Below are positions 23,501-35,752 of a stretch of DNA of 64,000 nt, piece by piece. The notes below the pieces were generated by a model. That model was not told the DNA's origin. It searched no databases and saw only the letters and a program-made list of their open reading frames with translations. The position numbers and the translations under genes are program-made. Numbering within the stretch: position 1 is the stretch's first letter; each line of letters opens with the position of its first letter. Source of the DNA: Cunninghamia lanceolata (Eukaryota > Streptophyta > Pinopsida > Cupressales > Cupressaceae); contig BSBN01000254.1 in assembly GCA_027924645.1 (NCBI GenBank), positions 17,554,501 through 17,618,500 of the forward strand, given 5' to 3'.

Positions 23501-23769
23501 TTTCCCTGATTTTTCCCTAACACTGGAAAATTCCTTTTCAAAGCCAAAAGCCCGCTTTTACCCTCGCCTCGATTTGTGTGCTCAAGCCCTTTTAACGCAT
23601 GCTTTGCCATCCATGATCATCAAAACGCAGTTGACCCAGTTTATCCAATTTTCCCCTAACTGCGAGATCATGGCATTTTGCAGTTCTCAGTTAGCGTTCG
23701 TGGTGGTGTTTGAATTCACAGTTTTCTCCAGGGCTCATTTCAGAATCATCTCCTTCAAAGTCCAGAGCC

Positions 23770-26700
23770 ATGAAGTACAAGTACCAGGGTGTCTTTCTGG
23801 TAACAGCAGTTCAGTCGAATGTTGATGAAATCAGAGACACTGAAATTGGACACGTAGACATGGCTGAATTCATAGATAGAACTAAACAAGCAAATCCCTC
23901 CCGGCATATGCAGAAAATCATTGACAGCAATATTCATTTGGTTGCATCATTTCCTGTCAGTGCACATAATCCTGAATTTGTTCTACAAGTTGCCAACCAC
24001 TACAATAGGGACACTAGAGCTGTGACAGACTCACAGGGAAATGTTATCATGAGATTGGATGCAGAATTCATGGACAAAATTGTCATGTGTCCACCAATTG
24101 AAAATGTCGGGCAGATTGATTTTGCTCAGGGTCAACAAGACTACGACAATGACTTGGAATCTGCTAGAAGACACATAAACAGCAAATGGTTGAAAATTCC
24201 CAGGGCAACTTTGACCAGGTGGCCAAAAGACCTTCACAGGAATGATTTTGTGGAGGAAGTGTGTGACTTGATTACACTTTTGAGTCGCATCAGAGGACTC
24301 CCTTCTACTTCCAAATTCCAGGACTGGATGTACACTTACATCAAGGTGATTGTACGGGGTAATCAGAAGATATTCTGGGGTGAACAGATCAGTAATGCTT
24401 TGCACGAGCAACTGGTAAGGGTCGATACTACCTTCAAATTTTACATGACCTCTTACCTTGTCTATGATGCTGCAAGTATGAGGAACTTTCCAGGTTTGAC
24501 CAAAGTAGGGGAAAGGAGATTGGTCCCAGTATATGAATACTACCCCCAAATCACTCTGAAGGGGTCGATTCATCATTTCAGAAGAGTCAATGATGCTTTC
24601 TTCTCAGTTTTCATGTGCTTGTGGAATGGTGAACTGGTTCAGAGAAGAGTTTCTAATGAAGCATGGCACGTTGTAAATTCTTTTGGTCATTTGTTCCTAC
24701 AATTCCCCACCTTCACTTATCTTCGGGTAGGATACTATCCTGGTTACCCTTACATGCTGCCACGGTATCCCAGTGATCCAATTATTCTTATGGAGATTTG
24801 TAGACAACTGATTGTGGTTCATAACAAATAGATGGAGCTTAAGAAGTCAGGAATAAAGTTTCCCATTGAAATTGGGAGGTATTCAGTTCAGTCTGCCAAC
24901 AAAGCTAAAATAATTGACTGCGAGTTGCAGTTAGTCACCATGAAGACCTACAAGAAGAGAAATCATTTCGACTTCAGAAGGGTTCAAGATAAAATCAAGA
25001 GGAAGTTGAATTTTCATGAGCTAATGGTCGAAGACGTATGGGCAGATCTCAGGACCCAAAATGAGATCAGAAAACTAGATTTCTGTAGGCTTCATCTGAG
25101 CCAAATTGAAGAACTAGGACTAGCTGATATTCCAGATGGAATGGAGGATGATGGAGATGTCCTAGATCATGAATATGAGGCAAAGAATGTTGAAGCTTCA
25201 CCTCTCCCAGAGGTGAAATGGTCAATCAAGGAGGAGACATCCATCAGAAAAAGATTCCAACCTATATTGGCAAACACCAACTTGTGTTGGAAAGTAAAGG
25301 GATCAAGTTGAAAGAGTTCCTGACAGGGTCCGAAGAAGGAACACAAGAGCAAACAGGTAAAAAGGTGGAAAACCGAACTAAGAATAAGAGTGACACTCCT
25401 TCCTCCTCCAAGGTACACAAACCAAAGATCAAATTTGTATCCAAGGGAGGAAAGAAGAAAGAAACCATAGAGGCTTCTGATGCCACTAAGTCAGAGGTTG
25501 AAGACATCAATGATGATCATATGGAAATTGAGGATGTTGAGACTGAAGAACAAAATGTTCAAAGGTCTAAAACTAAGGTATCTGATGAAGCTGAACAAGG
25601 TGAAGATGAAGATACAGAGGTAGAGCGACTTGATGGTTCCTCGCAGACTCTTGTGAAAGACCTTCCTTCTAATACACAAGTTCTTACACCTCCTCCTCAT
25701 GTTCTATTTTCTGATGGTTTGCCAGTAATTTCAAATGTTTCTCTTTCTCCCATTTTTGTTGTTTCTTCTGACAATACTCCTCAATCCATGAGGGCTAGTC
25801 TTAAAACTATTTTTGATTCTTCTCGTTCCATTCCAAGCTTATCTTCCCCTTCTTTTGATATCGGGGAACAGACTATTTTGGAGAACCTTCTTGATGCTTC
25901 ACAAAAGGTTGTTGATACTGGTGTCGTGTTTACCAACACAAGTCCAATTGTAACCATCACGGGTATAAACACAGAGCCAACCAAGCAAGTAGTGGATCCT
26001 CCTCCAGTTGTTGATGCATCTATACTTCCTCCATGGCTATCTGCCTATACTCCAAAGAGGAAGAAACAAGCTATCTCACCTGATGAGATTGACATTGAAA
26101 AGCTGTTGCCCGTGAAAGCTAAGAACCAAAAGAAGAAGCCTAAGATTGTTTCTAGGCTGGTCACTGAAAAGGGAATCAGATATGTCGAAATTGCCAAACC
26201 TCCTGAAGATGCCACAGTTGATACTTTTGACATGAGCAGTTATGTCATCTCAAGGGTTGAACTTGGTAAAGTGACTCATGAAGGTGTCAAAGCAAATTTC
26301 CAGACCACTGCCACCACCCTACTTGAAAAGTATGATGAAGCCAAGAGGGAAAAAGAGCAATACAAAGCAAAAGCAGAACAACTAGCTGCTGTCCTTCAGA
26401 AAATAGTAAAGTCATCAGAGATAGTGGAACCAATGGCAGTGACAGTGGAAGATCCCCTGATACAGAAGGTTGAAAAAGCCCAAGCTAGAGGCAAGATTTT
26501 GGGGGATGTGGTGGAGCAGTTGTTGGCACAAGGATGAGTTCTATTGAAAACCGCTGTGGAAAGAAAGGAGAAAATGGACAAAGCTAAAGCGGAGCTGGAC
26601 AATCTGGTAGATCTACTTTCACAAGTGTTACAAGATCAAGAAGAGAGCCTAGAAGAGTGGATAGATATGAAGAAGATCAAGATAAAGAATCTAATCACCA

Positions 26701-27176
26701 TTGGGGTCATCACCAACAGGGAATCATATCTCAAGACCAAGGAGACTCTAGCTCATCGTATTTTCATAATAAAGAGTCTGCGTGAAGATCTGTGCCAAGC
26801 TCGAGAAGCCAGCGAAGACAGTGATGTCACACTCCTACATCGGCTGGAAGAACTTCCTTGCACCTTGACAAGGGAAGATCATAGCTTCCTCACGACACAA
26901 GAAAAGATAAGTTCTTTTGAAGAAATGGTACAGAAGAAATTTGAAGAGGAAGCTCCCTCTGTGCTCTCAATGGACAACCTGTATGATCAACATTCAACTC
27001 TGGAGAACCTGAAGGATAATTTAGAAAAGCATGAAAAGGCAGTAAAGGCAGTGAAAGATTCAATCCTCCGAGCTCGCACCATCTCTGAAAACACAGCAAA
27101 ACCAGATGCATGCGAGATGTCAGTTGTTCAAACCATGTATCAGAACTTCCTAAGGAAAAAGGATGGAGGAAGCTAG
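23770..27176 (+). pseudogene. U3-encoded ORF, 5' LTR copy (broken)
   Basis: The ATG at 23770 (M-K-Y-K-Y-Q-G-V) starts a frame collinear with the 3' LTR copy. Three lesions break it: CAG-to-TAG at 24829, loss of one G near 25285 and CGA-to-TGA at 26535. At all three sites the 3' LTR copy has the intact form. Its two end-points match the 1,136-codon frame of the other copy. No enzyme motif is seen. The product would have an N-terminal globular part, a Lys-rich patch, an acidic stretch and a C-terminal coiled coil. Family unknown to me; it may be related to accessory ORFs of other plant Ty3 elements. Confidence 0.88.
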
Positions 27177-27356
27177 TGCCTTAGCTTATTTTTCTTAAAT
27201 ATTATGTAAATGGAATTTTGTTTTGGACATCTACACATGTAATTTTCCAAAATGTAATTACATGTGAAACAAGAGAAGTCATAAGTCAAATAGGACTCTC
27301 TTGTTGAATAAGTCAAATTAGTTGTAGATTTCCTAGATTTTCTCAAGGTCTTTCCC

Positions 27357-27364
27357 TATAAATA
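27357..27364 (+). promoter_or_regulatory. TATA box of the giant 5' LTR
   Basis: CCCTATAAATAAAGGGGGCC is a strong plant TATA context. Transcription would start about 30 bp downstream, near 27390, leaving about 700 bp of R/U5 before the PBS. This position puts the long ORF in U3. Confidence 0.7.
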
Positions 27365-28104
27365 AAGGGGGCCTCTTTTGTAAATATTATCTTTTGTCTA
27401 TTGCAAGAAAACTCTGGCGAATTGAGAAGCAAATCAAGACTTTGTGCTTTTTGTGAAAATCAATATTCAAATATTTATCAATACAAGAAAGCAAGTTCAA
27501 TTCCAATCTTTGTCTTGGGATTATTTGTGTTGTGATAGTTTTGTTCCTACATCTTGCTATCATAATCTCATTTGATAATAATTGAAGTGTGGAGTTTGTT
27601 TCAAGTGATTTGAGAGCGCTCTTAATTTGATTCTGATAAACTTTGTGTTATCAAATCAGTTGTGGGTTATATGTTCATGTTTGTGAGAATACAATAGTTT
27701 GGAGACTTTGTGCTGCAAGTTGTTATATTTGATTTACTTTTATCATCTTGAAGAGGAGTGAAGACTTTGGGCTGCATTCTACTTCAAATAGTTCTATTTA
27801 CAAGTAATCAGTGAGGTAACAAAAAACTTTGCGTTTCTGTGATTTTGTGATAATTTATAAGTTTTATATCGAGTTTGAAATATAAACATCTATTCTGAAA
27901 AAAGAGAATGAGATGAGATGGAACCACCACCAACATAGTTTTTAGTGTACATAAATTTGATAAGTTGTTTGATTTGCAAAAGTTAAGTAATTAGAGGGAA
28001 CCTCCCCTTGCTGAGAGGAGAGACTTTGTCTCATCATAGCTGTGGCTGATATACCCATTTTTCTGTTAGCGAGTTAATGACAAAATATTCACCCAACAGT
28101 TTTT

Positions 28105-28122
28105 TGGCGACTCTACTGGGGA
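28105..28122 (+). other. Primer-binding site, tRNA-Arg type
   Basis: TGGCGACTCTACTGGGGA lies six bases after the LTR. It matches the TGGCGACTCCGCTGGGGA site I associate with tRNA-Arg in Tat/Ogre elements, at 16 of 18 positions. Confidence 0.75.
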
Positions 28123-28280
28123 AGGAACGCGCAACTTGAAGCCTCACGCTCCGAGTTGAAGCATTTTCAGTTCTTTTCTATTTTCTTGCAAAATTGTGTT
28201 TAGCATAATACAGTCTGGCAGATTCCCGGTACACCAAAAGTAAGAGGGCTCAAGGTATTATTGATCCTGCATTTGAATTG

Positions 28281-29960
28281 ATGCAGCAGAATAATTTTGG
28301 ATTCTTGACTCCACGACCTCATCTTCAGCGCACCAGGTGTTTTCCCCCTAGAAACACCAGGTCTCCAATACCAGGTGAAGTTTCTATTGCCAGTGCTAAC
28401 AGAGTTTTGGCTGTCCATACGCCACCAAGGTTTGTTATACCACCTTTCAATCAGCGCGTCATGGCAGCCCAAGGTCCTTGGGGTAATACCTTTGGTCCTC
28501 TAAATTTGACCCCACCATTGCATGAACTACCTCGTAGTTCAAGAAAGAATTTCCCCAAATTCTATGGTGACGGAAAAGTTCATATTGATGAGCACATTGC
28601 GGTGTATAGCCTGTGGTGTGATAGGTGTCGAGCACGAAGACGTGGCTGTGCGACTCTTTGTAGAAACGCTACAAGGCGCTGCCGCAGACTGGTTTTACCA
28701 CCTCCAAGCTCAGACCATAACAAACTGGGCTACTCTCAAAACCAAGTTTGAAGCCAGGTTTAAACCTACGGAAGATGCTCATGCATTGTTGGCACAGCTG
28801 ACACAGATGAAAAAGGAACCTCATGAACCAATGCGAGATTTCATCGCTAAGTTCAACAAATTGAGAAACAGGATTCCCGCCACCACTGAGCCCACAGCAG
28901 AGAACCTCAAATGTTTCTTTATCAATACACAGCTTCCAGAGGTGAGTTTCCTATTGAGGCGAGCTGCTCCTATTGATCTAGCTGCGGCTCAGATTCTGGC
29001 AACTAAAGTAGAAGATGATCTTATCCTTGCGGGTAAGATAAGAAGGGACACTAATAGAAATAAAAGTTCCTCTTCTACTGAGAACTTTTCCACAAGCACC
29101 ACAGATCCCATGGTGCAAAAGCTAGCAAATGAATTGCTAGCTCTCAAGAGACAAATGTCCCAAGGTATATTTGCACCTCCTTCTTACTGAGATATACCAA
29201 GGAGGACATTTCCAAATAATTCATATCAAGGCAATGCTGCTAGGAATCAAGGACAGCAAAATCATCTTCCACCTACACAGGGGAAGCTTGCTATTGAAGC
29301 AGTGCCGGTCAACTCTACTGTTGGCTACTCTGAAGCTGAAAATGAACTTTCTTTCCAACCTGAGTTGGAATATGAAAATGGTGCTAATCTCTTCATAGAA
29401 GGAGAAGAAGAGTTAGCTGGCGACTCTACCATCAGCTTTCTGAACTACCAGGATGAAGCTGAAAAAGGAGAAGTGAGTGAAGGAGCATATGTTGTTTTCA
29501 CTAGGTCTCAAAATCAGTCAGCTCTTCAAGCTGACAAAGGAAAGGCGAGAGAAGAATCTCAACTGGCGATTTCAATCGCTAAATGGGGGACTCCGCTACC
29601 TTTCCAATCAAAAGACTTGGTGGTCAATAAACAAGTAAGTGCCTCTAATGAATTTGTACCTTCCACCTCTACTCCTCAGACTAGTGTTGTCTCTACCAAA
29701 AATCAAAATGATGGTTTTTCTTCTTCCGTATCTAATTCTTTTCAGCAGTTTGATATAATAGACCATGCTAGGAGAACTAAGATACAAATGTCTGAAGTTG
29801 AATATTTACAGGCTAATCCTAAACAATTTGATAGATTAGCCAAATATGTCAAAAATAAAGCCGTCCCTGCAGGACAAGAGTTTCCCAAAGCTACTCATGA
29901 CTCCTCCAAAAGTAAACCTACCCAAAACAATCTTGTTACTACTCCCCCTGAAGCCTCTAG
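28281..29960 (+). pseudogene. Tat-like gag
   Basis: An open stretch from ATG 28281 (M-Q-Q-N-N-F-G-F) leads, after a one-base frame shift near 28622, into the gag domain V-R-L-F-V-E-T-L-Q-G-A-A-A-D-W-F-Y-H-L at about 28650-28900. The codons just upstream of 28281 are also open, so the true start may be earlier. A TGA at 29188 (probable CGA) interrupts it. The frame then continues through an acidic, Ser-rich spacer to the protease. No zinc knuckle is visible, unlike the Athila-like gag. Confidence 0.88.
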
Positions 29961-30420
29961 GAAAATTGAACCTTTCTATGTTTCCCTATTAGTAAATGGT
30001 CATAAATTGAGCAATTACGTAATAGATTCTGGAGCCTCAGACAACGTTATGCCTGCTAAGGTAGCAGATGCCCTTGGCCTCACTTTAACCAAAACTTTTG
30101 GGAGGTGTTTCTTTATGGAGAATAAGCAAGTTCCACTTTTGGGTCAAATCAAAGACGCCCAATTTGCATTTACAGCCTTTCCGGATAAGAGAATCAAGAT
30201 GACGGTCTTGGTAGCTGATGTTCCAGCTTCATACGGCATTCTTCTTGGACGTAACTTCTGCAAAGATGTGGGTGGAGAGTTGAACATGGATTTGTCTGAA
30301 GCTAGGATACCTGTTAAAGGTGTCATGCAGAGGCTGCTTCCTGAGAAGGAGGTGAAATACATTGTTACTCAAACATCAAACCCCAAAGCTCAAATTTTGT
30401 TTGAGTCCTTGGGAATGGGT
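29961..30420 (+). pseudogene. Tat-like aspartic protease
   Basis: Active-site motif V-I-D-S-G-A-S-D-N-V-M at 30019-30051 with the catalytic Asp codon at 30025. It is followed by G-I-L-L-G-R-N-F-C near 30235, the usual L-G-R second motif. The domain itself is open and in frame with the flanking gag and pol segments. It is listed as part of a broken polyprotein because of the stops at 29188, 31057 and 32488. Confidence 0.9.
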
Positions 30421-30599
30421 AACTATTTTCTATCTACTAAAGATTGTTCCGATTCATCAGATGAGGCTACATCGAGTGATAGCTCCGATATGTCAGATGG
30501 AGACTCAGAAGAGTTTTTAGATGAAAGTTTAGGTAAGGGTATAGTAATTCCAGATTCTTCCCTCACCGATGGAGAGGAATCTTCTGACCAAAGGAAGTC

Positions 30600-31059
30600 C
30601 AAGAAATCAAATTCTGATGGAGTCTGGATTTTAGAATTTGATTGCAGCTGTTCTTCTATCGGCTCTAGAGCCGAAGTGGTCTTAATATCACCACAAGGTG
30701 ATATTTTACCTTTTTCATACAAGCTACAATTTGATAATACCAATAACACCGCCGAATACGAGTCCTTGTTGCTCGGATTGGAAGTGGCGCGTGTCAGAGG
30801 TGTTAAGATCCTTCATGCTCAAGGGGACGCCGAATTGGTGGTTTGTCAAGTAAGAAATTTGTACCAAACAAAAAATGAAAGACTGAGACACTATCACAAT
30901 CGCGTATGGGATTGCATTGAAGATTTTGATGCTTTCAATATTTCAGCAGTGCCTAGAGAGTTCAATGATCGTGCAGATTCATTGGCTGTTTCCGCCACTC
31001 TCATGGTGCCTCACAAGGATTTCAAAGGAAACAAGTACACTATTGAGCTGGTTTTCTGA
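30600..31059 (+). pseudogene. Archaeal-type RNase H placed before RT
   Basis: The segment G-V-W-I-L-E-F-D-C ... N-N-T-A-E-Y-E-S-L-L-L-G-L-E-V-A ... A-Q-G-D-A-E-L-V-V ... P-R-E-F-N-D-R-A-D-S-L-A has the order and spacing of the archaeal/plant-type RNase H carried by Tat elements. All four acidic catalytic positions (D, E, D, D) are present. It removes RNA from RNA-DNA hybrids during reverse transcription. In Ogre/Retand elements this domain usually follows the Ty3-type RNase H; here it precedes RT. A TGA at 31057 (probable CGA) follows the domain. Confidence 0.9.
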
Positions 31060-32860
31060 CCAAGTGTACCTAATAACGCTGACCATTGGCAGGTGTTCAA
31101 TGGTGATAATCAAATCATTGCTTTCCTAGAAAAGATGGATAGTTTTGATGAGCTTTACTTTGAAGGAAGTGAATCACCACCTCGTCAATATGTTTCTGAG
31201 GTAGATTCACAAACCGGCGAAGAATTTCTACAATTGAAAGGAAATAAAATCCCAAAAGGTTTGGTTTCCCTTGAGAAACTCTTTGATAAACATGACAGGT
31301 ATATCAAGCATCGGCAACAACAACAGGATTCGAGTTCCTCCATGGAATTTGAGCAGGTCAATTTGGGTACGGAAGCAGATCCTAAGATGGTCAACATTGG
31401 AAAATGTTGCACTGCTAATGAAAGATTCAAATTCATTACCCTCCTCTGCCATTACATTGATGTTTTGGCTTACTCCTATGATGATCTGAAGTCCTTCAGG
31501 CCTAAGGAGGTTCAACACGAAATTCCCCTCAAGGCTGGATCGTTGCCTTACAAACAGAAGCAGAGGCAATACAATCCAAAGATATCAAGTACGATTCTTT
31601 CTGAAATTCAGAAGATGCTGAATGCAAGGATAATTTTTCCAATTCATCATTCCACATGGGTTTCGAACATAGTACCTGTAAGGAAGAAGAACGGAGAGAT
31701 CTGTATCTATGTTGATTTAAGAAATCTCAACCAGTCTTCCTTGAAAGATAACTACCCTTTGCCCATCATGGACCAAGTATTGCAAACAGTGACAGGTTCA
31801 GAAATGCTATCTATGTTAGATGGTTTTTCAAGGTATAACCAAGTGGAGGTAAATGAAGCTGATCAGTTCAAAACTACCTTCACCACACCACGAGGCACAT
31901 TTGCATATCGCAGAATACCTTTTGGTCTGATTAATGCTGGCGCAACATTTCAGAGAGCGATGGATCTTGCCTTCAGAGATGAAATGGGTAAGTTTATCAT
32001 GGTGTATCTGGATGACTTGACTGTTTTCTCCAAAAACCGTCATGATCATGCGCATCATTTACGACAAGTGCTGGAACGCTGTCGGCAAAATGGTATTTCC
32101 CTCAATCCCAAGAAGTCAATTTTTGGGGTGACGGAAGGCAAGCTTCTCAGGCACATTGTATCCTGGGAAGGTACTAAGATTGACCCGGAGAGAGTTAAAT
32201 CTATTCAAAGTCTCACTCTGCCAGCAAGTAAGACTGCTGTTCACTCTTTCTTTGGAAAAGTGAATTTCCTGCGAAGGTTCATTCCTGAGTTTGCAGAAAA
32301 AACCCGTCACATTATTAATATGATGAAGGGTAAAGCCACTTTTTGTTGGACTGCAGAAGGTAAGGAAGCGTTCAAGGATATCAAGAGAGCTATTGCTCAT
32401 GCTCCAGTTCTTGTTTGTCCCGACTACACTAAGGATTTTGTAGTCTATAGTTACGCTTCAAAACACACACTTTCAACTATTCTAGTTTAGCAGAATGAAG
32501 AAGGCGTCGAATCCCCCATATCATTTATGAGTTGTCCTCTCAAAGCTCATGAATTGAAGTATTCAAATATGGAGAAGCATGCCTATGCCGTAGTCAAAGC
32601 GGTTAAGCATTTCAAGTTCTATATTCTAAACTCACACATTGTTGTCATGGTGCCTGATACAACAGTCAAATCCATCCTAACTCAACAGGAGTTCAGAACA
32701 AAGAGAGGTAATTGGATCGCTAAGATCCAAGAATTTGATCTAGATATCAAGCCTACCAAGCTTGTGCGCGGTAAAGGTTTGTGTCAATTGATCGCAGACA
32801 ATGTTCCAAAAGAGACTGGGGACGAAGAAGAAGAAGTTGTGGACACACCAACTCTTCTTT
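31060..32860 (+). pseudogene. Tat-like reverse transcriptase and Ty3-type RNase H
   Basis: RT motifs in order are P-V-R-K-K-N-G-E-I (about 31675), V-D-L-R-N-L-N-Q near 31711, M-L-D-G-F-S-R-Y-N-Q-V near 31813, F-G-L-I-N-A-G-A-T-F-Q-R-A near 31921 and catalytic Y-L-D-D at 32005-32016. The RNase H that follows (about 32440-32790) reads V-V-Y-S-Y-A-S-K-H where an Asp is expected, so its first catalytic residue is missing. A TAG at 32488 (probable CAG) interrupts it. The whole gag-pol after 28622 stays in one frame with only three stops. Confidence 0.92.
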
Positions 32861-34119
32861 TTGTTACTACAACTGATGAGTGGTATTCCAACATCGCTCA
32901 TTTCCTTACCTATGGTGAGTGCCCTTCTCACTTGCCTTATAAGGAAAAGAGAACTATCAAGTTAAAAGCTACTAACTACGTCCTTTGGGACAATGGGTTG
33001 TACAAGAGAAGTCTTGATAGTGTATTTCTCTGTTGCGTGGATAAAGCGCAACAAGGTAGACTTTTGGAGTCTTTCCACAATTTGGCTTGTGGAGGACATT
33101 TTTTAGCACCTGTAACAACTCACAAGATTCTGCGAGCTCGATACTATTGGCCCACACTATTCCAAGATGCGTACAATTGGGTACGCAGGTGTGAGTTATG
33201 CCAACAGTTTGTTGGGAAACCAAAATTGGCAGCCTTACCTCTAAAACCAGTGGTGATTGAGGAGCCTTTTCAACAATGGGGTATTGACTTCATTGGCACA
33301 GTGAATCCATCATCAAATGCCGAACATAATTATGTCCTCACTGCTACAGACTATTTTACCAAATGGGTGGAAGCTATTCCAGTCAAGCACGCTACTTCAG
33401 AGGTGGTATGCAGTTTTCTTAAAGAAAACATTATTTCCAGGTTTGGAGTTCCAAACAAGATTGTAGCAGACAATGCTACTTTTTTTTCCTCTCATGAGAT
33501 TACTGAGTTTTGCTACGAGCATGGGATCACTCTTTCCCATTCTTCAGACTATTATCTGCAAGGGAATGGTCAAGCGAAATCAAGCAATAAGAATCTGGTC
33601 ACTATCATCAGGAAACTAGTAGATGAGAATCAGAGAACTTGGCATAAGGCATTGTTTGATGCTTTATGGGCAGATAGAATTACACCCAAAAGGGTGATAG
33701 GCATGTCACCATTTCAGCTTCTATATGGTCTGAATGCAGAGATACCAATTACCTTGGAATTGCCAGCATTGAAGTTGGTAAAGGCATTGGAAGATAGAAC
33801 TTTTGATAGTTCTATTGATAAAAGGATCATGTATTTGACTGAACTTAAGGAACAGCGCACTATGGTGGTGGACCGTATTGCTGAGCACCAAAATCAAGTA
33901 AAGAAACTCTTCGACAAGAAGTCAAAGGCTCGTGAGTTTCGGGTTGGAGATCAAGTCTTGTTGTGGGACAAGAGGAGAGAACCAAAAGGAATGCATGGAA
34001 AATTTGATTCCTTGTGGAGAGGTCCATTCACCATTCATCAGTTCTGTGGTGAAAACAATTTCTTGCTGGAGTATCAGATGGGACACCATTCTTGTTGCCT
34101 CACAGTGGACAACATCTAA
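32861..34119 (+). pseudogene. Tat-like integrase
   Basis: The H-H-C-C module is near 33075-33205 (G-G-H-F-L-A-P ... C-E-L-C). The core has Asp in W-G-I-D-F-I-G near 33283 and Asp in V-A-D-N-A-T-F near 33464. The expected Glu in G-Q-A-E-x-S-N-K is Lys here (codon AAA at 33577-33579), one G-to-A change. Integration activity should therefore be lost in this copy. The C-terminal region keeps the G-D-Q-V-L-L-W and W-R-G-P-F motifs. The frame ends at 34119, 212 bp before the 3' LTR, and those 212 bp hold no further gene. Confidence 0.9.
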
Positions 34120-34592
34120 AGCACTTCAATCCTTGAAGTTTCAGATAAGTTAAATTGTACATTTGTATAGTTTTGTGTTTTATTTGTGTTCTCATTTAGT
34201 CTTTTGTGTCTTTTTCTTTTTAGCTTGACTCTATGGCCCAATGGCATGGATGAAGACACTTAGATACTGGATTCTACTCCCCTCAATCGTTTCAAAGTTC
34301 GATTGAAGGAAGTTCCCCAGTTAGAGCCAACTGTTGTTCTCGAAATCAGCTACGCTTGTTTTTGTAGACAACCCCCACGAAACTTGTTCATTTCATGAAT
34401 CTACACTCTAAGATCGCAAATCAAGAAAAGATTTTCTTGTTCTCGTGCGAGGTCATTTGACATTTTAAAACTCATTTGCAACATTCCCTTGAATTGATCT
34501 CTAGATTTTCGCAAGGATCATTTAAAGTCGTAAACTAGTAAAAATGTCATTTTGGTTATCTTTAAGAGTTAGTAAATTTTTTGACTCTTAAT

Positions 34593-35752
34593 ATGCAAGA
34601 GCAGTGAAAAACGCCGCTCCTACATATTATTTTTAGACTTGTTTTTGTTTGATGTAGAAGCGGCCTTTTTCGCCGCTATTGCATCGTTTTTAAGTTTAAT
34701 GCGCAAGGGTGGCTAAATTCACTGTCATCGCATGTGTTTTCCGTCACATATGTTCGAACGGCATTTTTCACCGACGTTACACATTTGTCGATTGTAGTGT
34801 CGTAGCGGCCGAAATCGCTTCTCAAGCGAGATCTTTGGGATTTTGATGTCGAGTGCCATTAATGGCCACTCGTGCCAGGCATTTAAAACTCCAATCTCAA
34901 CCTTTTAAATGTTTTATCACTCCTATTGTTGTCATTTCTTATGCTAAAGCCTTTTAGTTGATTCACCAACGTTCAACATTCGACCGCTTGATCGTATGCT
35001 CCCGAGTTGTGACGGATCTCGCATTGAAGATTGAACCTAGGGTTTCAAGTTTTACGGGTAAGTTTATTGCGTTTCTCTTCCCCGTTTTTGTTCGTTGATT
35101 GTTTGTGTTGTTAGTTTATCAAGTTTTTTAGGTTTTTTCTGTTGTTTGTGAGTCGTGTTCGGATGGTTTTGGAATGCCATTAGGGTTTATCATTTTATAA
35201 ACAATGTGTCTTTCATACCAGAAACCTTCACTACCAACCCTCCCGTTGTATGTAGAAGCGGCCAAATTCGCCACTAGATCCTCCCAAAACTACCAACGTG
35301 CCTATACCCGTGAGGAAACACTTCGAACTAAACCTCGAATCATGTGCTTTGACGGAAATTTCCGCCGCCCACGCAGTTTGGTAAACTTTCCACCTGCAAT
35401 GGCGGTTGTTTCCGCCGCCCCTACATCAAAAACCCTTGAAGTTACTTACCTGCATGAGCGGTATTTTTTACCGCTCGAACATACTGACCAATGGATCTCC
35501 CGAATGCATGAGCGGTGTTTTCATCCGCCCTTACACCGAAACCCAAAATCGCTTCCAACTTGCAAGAGCGTCCAAATTCTCTGCCCGAACACTCGAAGTT
35601 TTCACATCACATGTAAAAGCGGTGATTTTGACCGCTCGAACATGACAAATCAAATCTTCCAAAGAACATGTAGAAATGGCTAAATTCACCACTTTTACAC
35701 CTAGAGGTCCTTCTAACTTGCGAGAGCGGCCAATTCACCCGCCCAAGCACAT
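34593..35752. repeat. Array of short GCGG...CCGC inverted repeats (3' LTR copy)
   Basis: Same array as 22343-23500. Several stems are more complete here, such as AGCGGC...GCCGCT near 34660, GGCGG...CCGCC near 35402 and GAGCGG...CCGCTC near 35456. Others are better in the 5' copy, so both have decayed independently. Confidence 0.8.

Larger units (their letters stand above)
22081..28098 (+). repeat. Giant 5' LTR (6,018 bp)
   Basis: U3 probably runs from 22081 to about 27390, because the only convincing TATA box is at 27357-27364. R/U5 then takes the last 700 bp, down to CAACA at 28098. U3 contains, in order, an array of short inverted repeats (22343-23500), the long ORF (23770-27176) and about 180 bp before the TATA box. 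Differences from the 3' LTR are dense in the CpG-rich first part (about 6% over 205 bp) and sparse in the coding part. Confidence 0.93.

Noticed and set aside
23710..23769. Earlier start of the U3 ORF at 23710
   Set aside because: That position is TTG, not ATG. The shared in-frame ATG of both copies is at 23770/36021; an ATG at 35988 exists only in the 3' copy.
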